From: Chlorogloeopsis sp. ULAP01
GTDB lineage: Bacteria > Cyanobacteriota > Cyanobacteriia > Cyanobacteriales > Nostocaceae
DNA length: 64,000 nt
NCBI RefSeq assembly: GCF_030381805.1
Contig: NZ_JAUDRH010000005.1
Location: 310,001 to 374,000, forward strand
Direction: 5' to 3'
The number at the start of each line of letters is the position of its first letter. Position 1 is the first letter of the stretch. The position numbers were made by a program, and so were the translations under genes. Of the stretch, positions 42,633-51,442 are shown piece after piece. Below the pieces are notes generated by a model. That model did not search any database, was not told where the DNA came from, and saw only the letters and a list, made by a program, of their open reading frames with translations.

Positions 42633-43400
42633 ATGCTTGTCCCACTGACTCGCGAGAAATTTAATCAACTTATCCCCTTAATTGCCACTGGCCCACAGTA
42701 CAAGTATTACTGGGGGAAATTTCCAGATTTTTTACAACGGCTATTAATTTCTGTAGTCGCAGCAGCTATTGTTTTAGTAATCAAAGTTATTTTTCGGCTT
42801 GATTTTGGCCCCATAGTCTTTTTACTAGGACTGATCGGTGCTCTTTACTGGTTGTGGGGGCCAGTTTTTTGGGCTAGTATGCAAAATGCCAAATGCCGCC
42901 GTTATAAATACAGTGGCTTTTTCCGTGGGCGAGTTTTGGATTGGTGGATCACCGATGAGTTAGTTGGCAAACAAGAAACCGTTGACAGTAAAGGCGATTT
43001 AGTCATCGTCGAAAATCGAGAAAAACGAATTAACTTGGAAGTAGGCGACGACACAGGATTTACCGCCCAAATTCAAGCACCACTGCGGGTTGAACACAAG
43101 GCTATCACTCGTGGGCAAGTAGCAGAAATGATAGTGATGTCAAGTCGTCCAGATTTGAGCAGGATTGAACAAATCACTGATATTTACATTCCCAGGCGCG
43201 AGTTATGGGTAAACGATTATCCTTATTTGCGCCGAGATTACTTTCCTGAAGTCAGTCGCCGTTTGCGCGATCGCGAACAGGAAAGACGTAGCCAACGTCC
43301 TCGCCCAGAAGTAGATATAGAAAGTAGGGAGAGTAGGAGAAGTAGAGGAAATAGGAAAATCAGGAGAAGATGGGAACAAGAGGAAATGGATAACTATTAA
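42633..43400 (+). CDS. Conserved membrane protein of unknown function
   Basis: 255 residues. Two membrane spans (about 35-60 and 62-85) then a hydrophilic domain with VLDWWITDELVGKQETVDSKGDLVIVENREK and IQAPLRVEHKAITRGQVAEM. Cyanobacterial proteins like this are annotated inconsistently (for example as phosphate ABC transporter permease), which the sequence does not support. The last 30 residues are Arg/Glu/Ser-rich and are encoded by a purine-only tract like the intergenic purine arms, so the C-terminus may be repeat-derived. ATG at 42633, stop four bases from the convergent cobH gene. Confidence 0.6.
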   Translation: MLVPLTREKFNQLIPLIATGPQYKYYWGKFPDFLQRLLISVVAAAIVLVIKVIFRLDFGPIVFLLGLIGALYWLWGPVFWASMQNAKCRRYKYSGFFRGRVLDWWITDELVGKQETVDSKGDLVIVENREKRINLEVGDDTGFTAQIQAPLRVEHKAITRGQVAEMIVMSSRPDLSRIEQITDIYIPRRELWVNDYPYLRRDYFPEVSRRLRDREQERRSQRPRPEVDIESRESRRSRGNRKIRRRWEQEEMDNY

Positions 43401-43403
43401 CTC

Positions 43404-44036
43404 CTAAGTTTGTTGACTAGTTCCTGCCTGTCCATAAGCTTGCCAAGCTAGATCCACCAATCCATCAATAATTGCCATAGCTACCACTGCACCACCTTTG
43501 CGGCTATCAATTGTGATGTGGGGTACTAGAGAGTCTCGCAATCGTTCTTTAGCAGCATCCACATTCATAAAACTTGTTGGTGTAGCAATAACTAAAGCAG
43601 GCTTAATTTCCTCTAATTCAATTAAATCAACTAATATTGTCAAAGCAGTTTGTGCTTGTCCTACCACAAATATGCCTTCTGGATATCGCTTGGCTAAAGT
43701 TTCTATTCCCCAAGCTACACGGGTTTTTTCTTTTTGAGGACGAGTAGGGGCATCCATACCACAATATATTGGGTTAGCGAAGGTGTTTTGAATGCCATAG
43801 CTAATCCCTACTTGTACAATCGATAAATCTACTACGATAGTTGTACGTGCAGCCAGAGCCGCAGCCCCTGCTTGTAAGGCACTATCAGAAAAACGAATTA
43901 AAGATTTATATTCAAAATCCCCTGTAGCATAAATGATGCGTCGCACAATTTCGTACTCGGCAGGAGAAAAAACATGATCGCCAAACTCATCATCAATTAT
44001 TGCCAAACTTTGAGCATCAGTTATGTGCCATTCCAT
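43404..44036 (-). CDS. cobH: Precorrin-8X methylmutase
   Basis: 210 residues. Moves the C-11 methyl group of precorrin-8X (or the cobalt form) to C-12 to give hydrogenobyrinate/cobyrinate in cobamide synthesis. EYEIVRRIIYATGDFEYKSL near the start with the conserved His-to-active-site context, then NPIYCGMDAP, VVGQAQTALT and HITIDSRKGGAVVAMAI are typical of CobH/CbiC. Name could be cbiC, since cyanobacteria use the early-cobalt route. Alone, next to a repeat-type spacer. Confidence 0.93.
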   Translation of the reverse strand: MEWHITDAQSLAIIDDEFGDHVFSPAEYEIVRRIIYATGDFEYKSLIRFSDSALQAGAAALAARTTIVVDLSIVQVGISYGIQNTFANPIYCGMDAPTRPQKEKTRVAWGIETLAKRYPEGIFVVGQAQTALTILVDLIELEEIKPALVIATPTSFMNVDAAKERLRDSLVPHITIDSRKGGAVVAMAIIDGLVDLAWQAYGQAGTSQQT

Positions 44037-44079
44037 TGTTATTAAGCTTCAGTACCAGCTTTCAGCTTATCAGTAAAAG

Positions 44080-44207
44080 AAGGATTGGGTACCGGGTACT
44101 GGGGATCGGGAAGAAGAGGACAAGGTGACTTGGGAACAAGGAGAAGGATCGCGACTCACGTCTTCTCCCCTTGTCTGTTCCTAGTCACCTGTCCCCTGTC
44201 CCTAATA
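44080..44207. repeat. Purine/pyrimidine long hairpin spacer
   Basis: GGGTACCGGGTACTGGGGA and the following purine-rich run to about 44140 can pair with CTTCTCCCCTTGTCTGTTCC, CACCTGTCCCCTGTCCC. Same type as 11870-12010 and 37021-37131. Confidence 0.55.
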
Positions 44208-45014
44208 TTACGTTTCCGATGCCGATGAGCGACTGAAAACAGGAGATAAGTACGCAACTAGAGCTCCAATCAAAAAGCCGGAGATATTGCGAATTAAAGG
44301 TAGCCATTCAGAAGTACGTGATACTACTGGCCCAATACCAAAGGCAATAAACAAAATTCCCCATAAAGGAGAAAAAATTAAAGCCCATTGCCAAGCCAAA
44401 ATTTGTCCTTCGCGTCGGGGTTGAGCAGCAAACCCACAAATAACTCCACCAATGATTGAGGTAACGAGGGTGAGAATCCATTGTTCTCTAGGTAAGCCAG
44501 GAACAACACGGCAACCTCCCTGACGCAAACAAGACTCAATCGACTCTAGAGACTGTAAAATAGCCTGGTCTTCACCTTGCTCGCGTACAAAGTATAGATT
44601 GCCAAAACGTGTTTGCAATTCTACCCAAAAAGTACGAGGAAGCAGCTTATAAACAGCATCACCGACGTTAAAGTTGAGAATATTACCACCACTAGCATCG
44701 GCAACTAACAGAACGCTTTTGTCATCTAAACCCCAAAACTCTTTCACTGCTCTACCGGGAGTGCGATCATACTGAGTCAAAACTCTCAGTTTCCATCCAG
44801 TTTCAGCTTCAAATTGCTCTAATTCTTGAGCTAAGTTTTCTTCTTGAACGATCGTAAGAGACTTGGCTAAATCTATGACAGGGGTTGGAATATCAGGTAA
44901 TAAATCCGGATTCTCGTAGGCGTAGGCACGGGGAGAATGGGTTGCCCAAACTGAACCTGCCAAAAGAAACACCGCGCAAAATGCCAAAATCCGTCGCCAA
45001 AAACAATGCTGCAT
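44208..45014 (-). CDS. TPM domain protein, Psb32-like
   Basis: 268 residues from the ATG at 45014, with GAGAAG just upstream; a GTG at 45038 would add eight residues. Signal peptide ends AYA-YEN. TPM domain (about 35-175): AKSLTIVQEENLAQELEQFE, TGWKLRVLTQYDRTPGRAV, SVLLVADASGGNILNFNVGD. Two to three membrane spans follow. This matches cyanobacterial Psb32, a thylakoid protein that protects photosystem II from photodamage; general TPM proteins are also called phosphatases. Cleavage and location are inferred. Confidence 0.82.
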   Translation of the reverse strand: MQHCFWRRILAFCAVFLLAGSVWATHSPRAYAYENPDLLPDIPTPVIDLAKSLTIVQEENLAQELEQFEAETGWKLRVLTQYDRTPGRAVKEFWGLDDKSVLLVADASGGNILNFNVGDAVYKLLPRTFWVELQTRFGNLYFVREQGEDQAILQSLESIESCLRQGGCRVVPGLPREQWILTLVTSIIGGVICGFAAQPRREGQILAWQWALIFSPLWGILFIAFGIGPVVSRTSEWLPLIRNISGFLIGALVAYLSPVFSRSSASET

Positions 45015-45207
45015 GGGCTTCTCTATACAAATCTTCACAATGGACTTGAATTAGTTATTTTTAAAGATTAGGTGAAAAGTGATAATTCTTTACACTTTTT
45101 AACTTTACTCTAATTTATTTTATCTGACAAAAGGATTGGTTTCGCCTCCTGATGCTTGAATTGTAAGGAGCGACTCGGTATTTATTTGTATTCGGCTTTT
45201 CTAATTT

Positions 45208-45741
45208 CTATTCTTCGTCCTGCCAATCTTCCGTGTTATTGCTGTCCCAACTATTTGCATCATTGTAGATATCTTGATTTCGATAAGGTTTGTACTGCCT
45301 GATCGCTTTTTTTGATCGGGATGACAGCACGCCTTTTTGATTTACCGATAAGCGATCGCCACTTCTTTTGGAAGATTTTGGGTGTGTCAGGGTTTTCCAT
45401 GCCGCTTTGACACCAACAAACAGGCTACGTGTACCAACTTGAAGATTTTGAGCCTGCTGTTTAGCGTTATTGAAACTTTGATCAACTTGCTTGACTACAC
45501 CAGAAGCACTTTTGACGCCCTCGCTGACATCATCTGTTAAATCGGTGATTTCCAAGCTAGTCATGCGGATAGCATCTAGGGTTGGTGGCAGTTCTCGTGA
45601 GAGAGTATCAAAAAACTTTTCCGCACTACGAGCCGCACGCGCCACCTCTTGCAAAGCTGGTATCGCCGCCACCAAAACAGCAGTCAAACTGGTGGCGACT
45701 AGGAGTATAGATAATCCCAGCCAAAACAGAGGTTCACTCAC
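45208..45741 (-). CDS. DUF948 membrane protein
   Basis: 177 residues, GTG start. One N-terminal membrane span (LFWLGLSILLVATSLTAVLV) then a coiled-coil-prone domain (LPPTLDAIRMTSLEITDLTD, VVKQVDQSFNNAKQQAQ) matching DUF948, and a basic then acidic tail. It follows the YtxH gene by 14 bases; DUF948 and YtxH proteins are frequent neighbours in bacteria. Thought to be stress- or envelope-related; role unknown. Confidence 0.8.
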   Translation of the reverse strand: MSEPLFWLGLSILLVATSLTAVLVAAIPALQEVARAARSAEKFFDTLSRELPPTLDAIRMTSLEITDLTDDVSEGVKSASGVVKQVDQSFNNAKQQAQNLQVGTRSLFVGVKAAWKTLTHPKSSKRSGDRLSVNQKGVLSSRSKKAIRQYKPYRNQDIYNDANSWDSNNTEDWQDEE

Positions 45742-45755
45742 AGTTACGTCGTTGA

Positions 45756-46109
45756 TTAGCTATCTCTGTGCTGGGCAATAGGATCTGATTTTGCTTCTGA
45801 GTAAGCATCCTTTCGCTTGATTGCTTGGTTTTCTCTTTGACTGGCTTCTATACCAGCAGCGATCGCTTCTCGGAGTCGCTCAAATGTTTCATCCCAATTT
45901 CGCAATGCATTTGCAGATAGGCGATCTGCTTGAAGTTGGACACTTGTTGATAAATCTTCTGCCAATTCTGGCAGGGCATTGGCAGATTTTTTTAATAGTT
46001 GACGTGTTTCACGCCCTGCACGTGGAGCTACGAGCAACCCAGTCAAAGCACCGATGGTAGCTCCCAGCATTAAACCGCCAAAAAATACTCCAGAACGGTT
46101 GTTAGACAT
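45756..46109 (-). CDS. YtxH domain protein
   Basis: 117 residues. Glycine-rich membrane segment GVFFGGLMLGATIGALTGLLVAPRAGRETR is the YtxH signature; the rest is helical and amphipathic (LPELAEDLSTSVQLQADRL, FERLREAIAAGIEASQ). AAGGAG precedes the ATG. First of a two-gene unit with the DUF948 gene. General stress-type membrane protein; precise function unknown. Confidence 0.85.
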   Translation of the reverse strand: MSNNRSGVFFGGLMLGATIGALTGLLVAPRAGRETRQLLKKSANALPELAEDLSTSVQLQADRLSANALRNWDETFERLREAIAAGIEASQRENQAIKRKDAYSEAKSDPIAQHRDS

Positions 46110-46304
46110 TTTGCTGTTTTTCTCCTTACACCCATTTTATGCAGGTTTTCATACCTTGCAAGACCCAAATATTGAAATCATCCCAACTTACAGACAATAT
46201 ATCAGCATAAAGCTTGTCTGAGTGGTGCTATTGTTATTGGCTTCACACAATTTGGATAGGGAATATGGAAGGAGTGAGAGAGAAATATCAATTCAAAATA
46301 CCTG

Positions 46305-46455
46305 CTTCTATCCGCTACCAACGGATACGCCGTACCTACGCTCTTGCGCGTTCACCGTCAGGCGTTGCGTTAGCTAGCGACTTCTGTAGACGGGCTTTGC
46401 CCGGCTTCCCGTCGGGTAAGTAGCTGCTCCACATCTACCGCGTCTACGCGTCTAC
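46305..46455. repeat. GC-rich modular repeat block
   Basis: Contains TATCCGCTACCAACGGATA (inverted repeat), GTAGACGGGCTTTGCCCGGC, CGGCTTCCCGTCGGGTAAG and CTACCGCGTCTACGCGTCTAC. These are modules of the same family as at 4490, 22187 and 36800. The remainder of 46110-46508 has no gene. Confidence 0.6.
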
Positions 46456-46508
46456 AAAATTCAAAATTTGCAAGAGGGTGGATAGAATAACTAATGACTA
46501 ACCACTAC

Positions 46509-46814
46509 CTACCAACTTTTTCGCAAATATCTACGCCATATTCGTTGTCCAACAACTAATAGGCTAATAATCTGTTGCAATTGTTGGAGTTGTATCTCTA
46601 GCGCTTGGTTGGTTTGCCGCAAGTTTTGAATTTGGTGCTGACTAATATAAATAGCTTCTGGTGCATTACGTAATACCGCATGATAGCGACGTTCAGCGAG
46701 AATGAACCAATTAGTGATCCGAGTGCATCGTAGTCGCAGTCGCCATACTCGCCAAGCTATATAAAGTAGAATTGCTGAGATGAGCATATTAATTACAACT
46801 ACAATTTGTACCAT
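46509..46814 (-). CDS. Small membrane protein with coiled coil
   Basis: 101 residues. N-terminal membrane span (VVINMLISAILLYIAWRVW), basic linker (RLRLRCTRITNW), then a Gln-rich helix likely to form a coiled coil (QIQNLRQTNQALEIQLQQLQ) and a basic end. Similar proteins are found across filamentous cyanobacteria without assigned function. ATG start. Confidence 0.65.
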   Translation of the reverse strand: MVQIVVVINMLISAILLYIAWRVWRLRLRCTRITNWFILAERRYHAVLRNAPEAIYISQHQIQNLRQTNQALEIQLQQLQQIISLLVVGQRIWRRYLRKSW

Positions 46815-46939
46815 TGCTTTCCTTTAGCAGTACCAAATTTGAGAAAATTTTGCGGAACTGAGCTAGATTCTGACTTCATCATAGCTAGAGAGAATTTTGT
46901 TATTAGTGACATAAGCACTTTATTAATAGTTGGCTCACA

Positions 46940-47440
46940 ATGAGTTTTTCTGTAAAACAGGCTCAACCAAAACAAGGCGATCTCGTTTCTGAGATTCTCT
47001 TGGAAGCAATATCTTGGATGGATACACACGGTATAAGTCTTTGGCGACGCGACGAGATAATGCCAGATTTACTTCAACCAGACGTAGAAGCTGGACTTTT
47101 TTATCTAGCCTGGGATGAAGAACAGGCTGTTGGCACTATCAAGTACCAACTTGAGGATGAATTATTTTGGCCTGATGTACCAAAAGGTGAGTCAGCATTT
47201 ATTCATAAACTTGCTGTTAGACGTGCGTATTCTGGTGGTGTTATATCTAATTACCTTTTGAAATGGGCAGTTGAAAAATCAAAGTCTCAAGGCTTGCAAT
47301 ATTTGCGGTTGGATTGTGATGCTGCTCGCCCAAAACTTTGTTCTGTCTATGAAAAATTTGGTTTTCAAAAGCATAGCACTCGTCAGGTAGGGCGATTCTG
47401 CGTAATGCGATTTGAATACCCGCTTGTAATGAGTATTTGA
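46940..47440 (+). CDS. GNAT family N-acetyltransferase
   Basis: 166 residues. GNAT fold: FIHKLAVRRAYSGGVISNYLLKWAVEKSK holds motif A (acetyl-CoA pyrophosphate loop RRAYSGG in place of the usual QGxGxG/A), and LRLDCDAARPKLCSVYEKFGFQ is motif B. Acetylates an unknown small-molecule or protein amine. Divergent from the small membrane protein gene; ATG start. Confidence 0.85.
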   Translation: MSFSVKQAQPKQGDLVSEILLEAISWMDTHGISLWRRDEIMPDLLQPDVEAGLFYLAWDEEQAVGTIKYQLEDELFWPDVPKGESAFIHKLAVRRAYSGGVISNYLLKWAVEKSKSQGLQYLRLDCDAARPKLCSVYEKFGFQKHSTRQVGRFCVMRFEYPLVMSI

Positions 47441-47602
47441 GTATTTACTAGAATGAGGTTTTACCCAATCTTTAGGGGGGCTGGAGTATTTGCCTCTAAT
47501 GCCTTAATCATACGAATTAGTCAACGCTGGAATTCCTAAAAGTCAAATCGTTCTGGCTTTCCAATCGGTGGATGTGAGAAAGCATACAGAATTTGCGGTA
47601 AC

Positions 47603-48379
47603 TTAATTACCTTTGTGCTTCTTTACTAATGTCTGGAGAGTTTGCAAATCGTACTTCCAAACTTTGCCAGAGGTAAACAACTGATATCCGGCAGCGAATA
47701 AAGCAGATGCCACCAAAACAGAAAGAAGATTTATTGACGCAAATATACCACCAGTAAAAGCAATAACTGCTATTCCTCCGAATATTAACAACCATCCTAT
47801 AATGCGGTTGACACGACCTACTACCAAAACTGAAACTCCAGTAATACTCAGCAACACACCTGGTAAACGTACAAAAAAACCAACTTGAGTACTGGCAGCC
47901 AAAATTAAGATGCCTGCAACCATTAGAGATGCACCTAATATTTTGCTTGTCCGATCCACACGATTTTGAGGTTGAATGACTGTAGGATTGGAGATATAAC
48001 CAATATTTGTTTTATCTTGTTGTTTGTGCCGAAATATAAAAGTTACTTTGCTGCCTTGTCCCAGGTCAATTTTATCTCCTAGCTTCAGAGGATGGTGAGT
48101 TTTTGGTTCTAATCTGATGTCGTTAAGATATGTGCCATTAGAACTGCCTAAATCTTCTATATAGTAAGTACTTTCTTGTACCTGAATTTTTGCGTGTGTA
48201 CAAGAAACTATATTCGCATCCGGTAAACCGGAAACATCCACATCAGGATTAATTGTTTCATTCGGCTTACCTATACAAATGACAGATAAATTCGGTTGTA
48301 TTTCAAAAGACGTGTGAGTTTGAACATGAAAAAGCTCTAAACCCAGACTTTTTGTCTGTAATGTTCCTAAATTTTGCAT
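47603..48379 (-). CDS. FHA domain membrane protein
   Basis: 258 residues. FHA phosphothreonine-binding domain at about 30-115: ICIGKPNETINPDVDVSGL, VSCTHAKIQV, YYIEDLGSSNGTYLNDIRL with the conserved Ser, His and SSNGT. The C-terminal half has four to five membrane spans and ends in a basic tail. Suggests a receptor for Ser/Thr-kinase signalling at the membrane. No kinase gene is nearby. ATG start. Confidence 0.88.
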   Translation of the reverse strand: MQNLGTLQTKSLGLELFHVQTHTSFEIQPNLSVICIGKPNETINPDVDVSGLPDANIVSCTHAKIQVQESTYYIEDLGSSNGTYLNDIRLEPKTHHPLKLGDKIDLGQGSKVTFIFRHKQQDKTNIGYISNPTVIQPQNRVDRTSKILGASLMVAGILILAASTQVGFFVRLPGVLLSITGVSVLVVGRVNRIIGWLLIFGGIAVIAFTGGIFASINLLSVLVASALFAAGYQLFTSGKVWKYDLQTLQTLVKKHKGN

Positions 48380-48540
48380 GACTTATTTTCAGAAAAAATT
48401 TTTCATTTCTCTAGATTCTGTAATCTAGAATCAAAAAGTTTTCAGTTAATAATCTGAATTTTCCTTATTTTAACTCTAGTAATAATTGTATCTATCAATT
48501 ACCAATTATTAATATATGAGTAGATTATCAAAGTTTTTTA

Positions 48541-48565
48541 TAAAAAGACCCGGTAGTTAGCCGGG
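48541..48565 (-). terminator. Terminator-like hairpin, minus strand
   Basis: On the minus strand CCCGG, seven-base loop, CCGGG then TCTTTTTA. Located upstream of the FHA gene, so it would stop transcripts entering from 48.6-49 kb. Confidence 0.5.
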
Positions 48566-48659
48566 AGATTTGCACAAGAACGTATGGTGTTTATACAATA
48601 CTCTTCTATTAATTTCAATATTTGCCAAAATGCCAGAATCAGGCTAACACTTTGCTAAC

Positions 48660-48760
48660 AAAAACCCCGGCATAATGCCAGGGCAATGCTCTACGAACCA
48701 GCTTGTAACTGATTCCCTTCATCTTAAGAGTTACAACTCAAAAAACGTGCCAAATTGCCC
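48660..48760 (-). ncRNA. Possible small structured RNA ending in a terminator
   Basis: Minus strand: AGTTACAA and TTGTAACT arms (48703-48710 and 48729-48736) form a perfect eight-base-pair stem, followed by CCCTGGCA-TTA-TGCCGGGG and a T-run (48683-48660), an eight-pair terminator with one mismatch. No protein gene feeds this terminator, so a short RNA gene is possible. 5' end unknown. The rest of 48380-49043 has no recognised gene. Confidence 0.3.
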
Positions 48761-49043
48761 AAATAATCAAATTTGATAGGTCTGCTAAAGAAGTAACTGA
48801 TAAAGAATATTTTGTCAAATTCATAGATGCGATCGCCTTAAATTGTCACTATGATAATTTCAGTATATTCACTGAGAGTAAAAGTAATTATTCTGGAGTA
48901 ATGATATAGTCACACTATCCGCACAGGGATTGATCGCAGCATTACAAGCAAGAATCACTTAAATGTGAATTTCTGAATTACGAATTACTATTACACCAAC
49001 TGGCAACGATAAAATAAAAACACATCGACCAAAAGCAGTCTTT

Positions 49044-49838
49044 ATGGCAACCCAACTCAGTCAAACTAAATCGCCCACTGAACTGGTAATCTCGTGGGAA
49101 GCGTTGCCCAACGACTTTCAATTAGAGGATGAACCAGTGGAAAATACAGGTCAGCCAATTTTGGCTGGAGCATTGCGTGAAAGTTTAGAAATCAGTGGTT
49201 TCATCCAACCTCAGATGTTGATTGCTTCCAATTTTGGTCTTTGTGCGACTGTGAACAGTCAATTTATTGTTAAAGCACCTGATTGGGTTTATGTTCCTTG
49301 TGTCAATCAAGTTTTAGCAGAACGCAAAAGTTACACACCCAATTTAGAAGGTGATGTACCTGCGGTAGTAATGGAATTTTTATCCGAAACTCAAGGAGAA
49401 GAATATTCGGTAAAACGAACCTATCCGCCAGGAAAATGGTTTTTTTACGAGCAAGTTTTGCAGGTTCCCACATATGTAATTTTTGACCCCAATGGTGGTT
49501 TATTAGAATTTTATCAACTAGAAAATAGACGCTATGAACTAAAGCAGCCAGATGAGAATGGTCGTCATTGGATTGATTCAATAGGTTTATTTTTGGGAAC
49601 TTGGCAAGGAACAAAAGAAGCTCGAACTGGTTATTGGTTGCGGTGGTGGGATCAGACAGGCAATTTGTTACCATGGGCTGTGGAAGTGATTGAACAAGAA
49701 CGTCAACGCGCCGAACAAGAACGTCAACGCGCCGAACAAGAACGTCAACGCGCCGAACAAGAACGTCAACAAAAAGAAAAGCTCATAGCCTATTTGCAAT
49801 CTCAAGGTATTGATCCGAATAACTTGCCTGTAGATTAA
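49044..49838 (+). CDS. Uma2 family protein with heptad-repeat tail
   Basis: 264 residues. Uma2/DUF820 domain at about 45-190: FGLCATVNSQFIVKAPDWVYVP, PAVVMEFLSETQGEEYSVKR and YVIFDPNGGLLEFY hold the PD-(D/E)XK-type residues. It then has a conserved WLRWWDQTGNLLPWAVEVIE segment and a tail of EQERQRA heptads predicted to be coiled coil, ending QSQGIDPNNLPVD. This tailed subgroup is common in Nostocales. Function unknown. Start ATG at 49044; single gene. Confidence 0.85.
   Translation: MATQLSQTKSPTELVISWEALPNDFQLEDEPVENTGQPILAGALRESLEISGFIQPQMLIASNFGLCATVNSQFIVKAPDWVYVPCVNQVLAERKSYTPNLEGDVPAVVMEFLSETQGEEYSVKRTYPPGKWFFYEQVLQVPTYVIFDPNGGLLEFYQLENRRYELKQPDENGRHWIDSIGLFLGTWQGTKEARTGYWLRWWDQTGNLLPWAVEVIEQERQRAEQERQRAEQERQRAEQERQQKEKLIAYLQSQGIDPNNLPVD
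49692..49770 (+). repeat. 21-bp tandem repeat encoding EQERQRA
   Basis: GAACAAGAACGTCAACGCGCC occurs at 49692, 49713 and 49734, with a partial fourth copy from 49755. The copies are identical, which points to recent slippage expansion. Confidence 0.85.
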
Positions 49839-49987
49839 ATATTATCAGTCCTCCGGACAAGTCAGAGGGCAGAAGGGAAGGGATAATATTTTTAGCAAAG
49901 CCTTTGTGCCTTGTTCAATCTTGGTTTAAGACCCTCACTAAGTAAAAGATTTAGTGGTCTTTATTAGATAGGAATTCAGTGCCTTCT

Positions 49988-51439
49988 TCAATAGTTATTA
50001 CTCTTCTTAACAAGGGAACCTGAGGGTATGTTGGAGTAGGATTTAATTCTGTAATGTAATTGCTCAGTTTCATCAAGGAGTTGTTCAATTCCAACTTCTT
50101 GAATACCTTTAACGTAATTAATTTTAATTTCTTCTAGTAAATCTATCAGTAAAGTTTGGATTTCTTGAACATTGTGTTTTTTCTGCAACTCTTTTTCTAG
50201 TGCCTCGCGAAAATTATTACCCAAGCGGGAAAGAATCTCTGCTAATACTGGATCCTCTATGACATTAACCAAGTTTTTATATGCGATTTGAGATATAGAT
50301 TTTGACAAATTTTCTGTTAGCTGAGATGGTAAATGGTGCAAACCAGGAAAGTACTGCAATTGTTGCCAAGCTGGTAATTGGTTAAGAGTGGTAGTGATAC
50401 TGTAGTGTAACAAGTCTTCAATATCTGGTTGCACTTTTGGAAGCACATCATAAACACTGACATTAACCAGACGGGTAGTTAGTGCATGAACTTCATTTGT
50501 ATTATTTACCTGCACATAAGGTTGGCGAGACTCAGGATGAAACAACCAGGTGGTTACATCTCCACGTTGAATCGATGCCTGGATTTGATCAATAACCTGA
50601 ATACCTACCATTTCTGTCAATTCTGCAGCAAAGCCGATGACGAAATCACGTTGAGCTTCCGCTCTTATGGGTTCCAGGTTTAATAAATCTGTTTGGTAAA
50701 GGCGAATGGTTACAGGAATTACTCGCAGCCATCGCCAAAATGGTAGTAACAAGAAAATATCGTACCAACGCCGTAATAGAGCTTGGAACCAACTTATCTC
50801 TGGATGTCGGCGTTTGATAAAGTAGGTACGTGTTAATAAATCGAGAGCAAATACGATTATAAATGGCAACTCAAGTAACCAAAAATAATCAACGAATTTT
50901 CCAAATCTATTCAGATCTCGATAATAATTAGTTTGAATTAAAGGGCTAATTTGAGAATTCCAAAAATTAATTTCTTGCTGCCATCCTCTATTCTGCAAGT
51001 GAGCTAAACTCCAAAAAGTTGTGAAAGCATCACGAGTAAAGTTTTCATTTGTTCTTTGTCGAAGCTCATTATTAATTTTTTCTAATATTCTGCTTTGATT
51101 TGCTGCTGCAAATGGATTATCTTCAATTATTTGCAGGCTAATTTTACGCAGTTGTGCTAGTTGATTTTTTACCTGAGGTGACTGCAATCCCGTTGCTACC
51201 ACTTGTGCTTCTAAAGCTTCTACTCGGTTTAAATAATTAACAGTTTCTGGATGAGGCTTTATACCCTTAAGAGGGTCATAGAAACGAGTAAGTCCAGGAA
51301 TAGTTTGTAGGTAAAAATCGCGTGCATACAAGTAGCTGGCGTTAAAAAACACTAGCACTAAATTGAGCAGGGCAATGAGCGCAATAAAACGTTCGCGACA
51401 AAGATGCTGTCTTTCAAATTGAGGTGTATACTTTGCCAT
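49988..51439 (-). CDS. Conserved cyanobacterial membrane protein of unknown function
   Basis: 483 residues. One membrane span near residue 25 (IALIALLNLVLVFFNASYLYA), a long helical soluble part (70-175), two or more spans at about 190-245 (LLELPFIIVFALDLLTRTYF, IFLLLPFWRWLRVIPVTIRL), and a large helical C-terminal part. The arrangement of the two spans next to RVIPVTIRLYQ recalls an ion-channel voltage-sensor-like segment, but this is only a resemblance. Three bases after a 49-codon membrane protein gene, so probably co-translated. ATG start. Confidence 0.7.
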   Translation of the reverse strand: MAKYTPQFERQHLCRERFIALIALLNLVLVFFNASYLYARDFYLQTIPGLTRFYDPLKGIKPHPETVNYLNRVEALEAQVVATGLQSPQVKNQLAQLRKISLQIIEDNPFAAANQSRILEKINNELRQRTNENFTRDAFTTFWSLAHLQNRGWQQEINFWNSQISPLIQTNYYRDLNRFGKFVDYFWLLELPFIIVFALDLLTRTYFIKRRHPEISWFQALLRRWYDIFLLLPFWRWLRVIPVTIRLYQTDLLNLEPIRAEAQRDFVIGFAAELTEMVGIQVIDQIQASIQRGDVTTWLFHPESRQPYVQVNNTNEVHALTTRLVNVSVYDVLPKVQPDIEDLLHYSITTTLNQLPAWQQLQYFPGLHHLPSQLTENLSKSISQIAYKNLVNVIEDPVLAEILSRLGNNFREALEKELQKKHNVQEIQTLLIDLLEEIKINYVKGIQEVGIEQLLDETEQLHYRIKSYSNIPSGSLVKKSNNY

Positions 51440-51442
51440 TAT

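Noticed and set aside
48691..48720. Possible tRNA from clover-like stems near 48.7 kb
   Set aside because: No T-arm GGTTCGAATCC-type motif or acceptor stem; the stems fit a terminator and a simple hairpin better.
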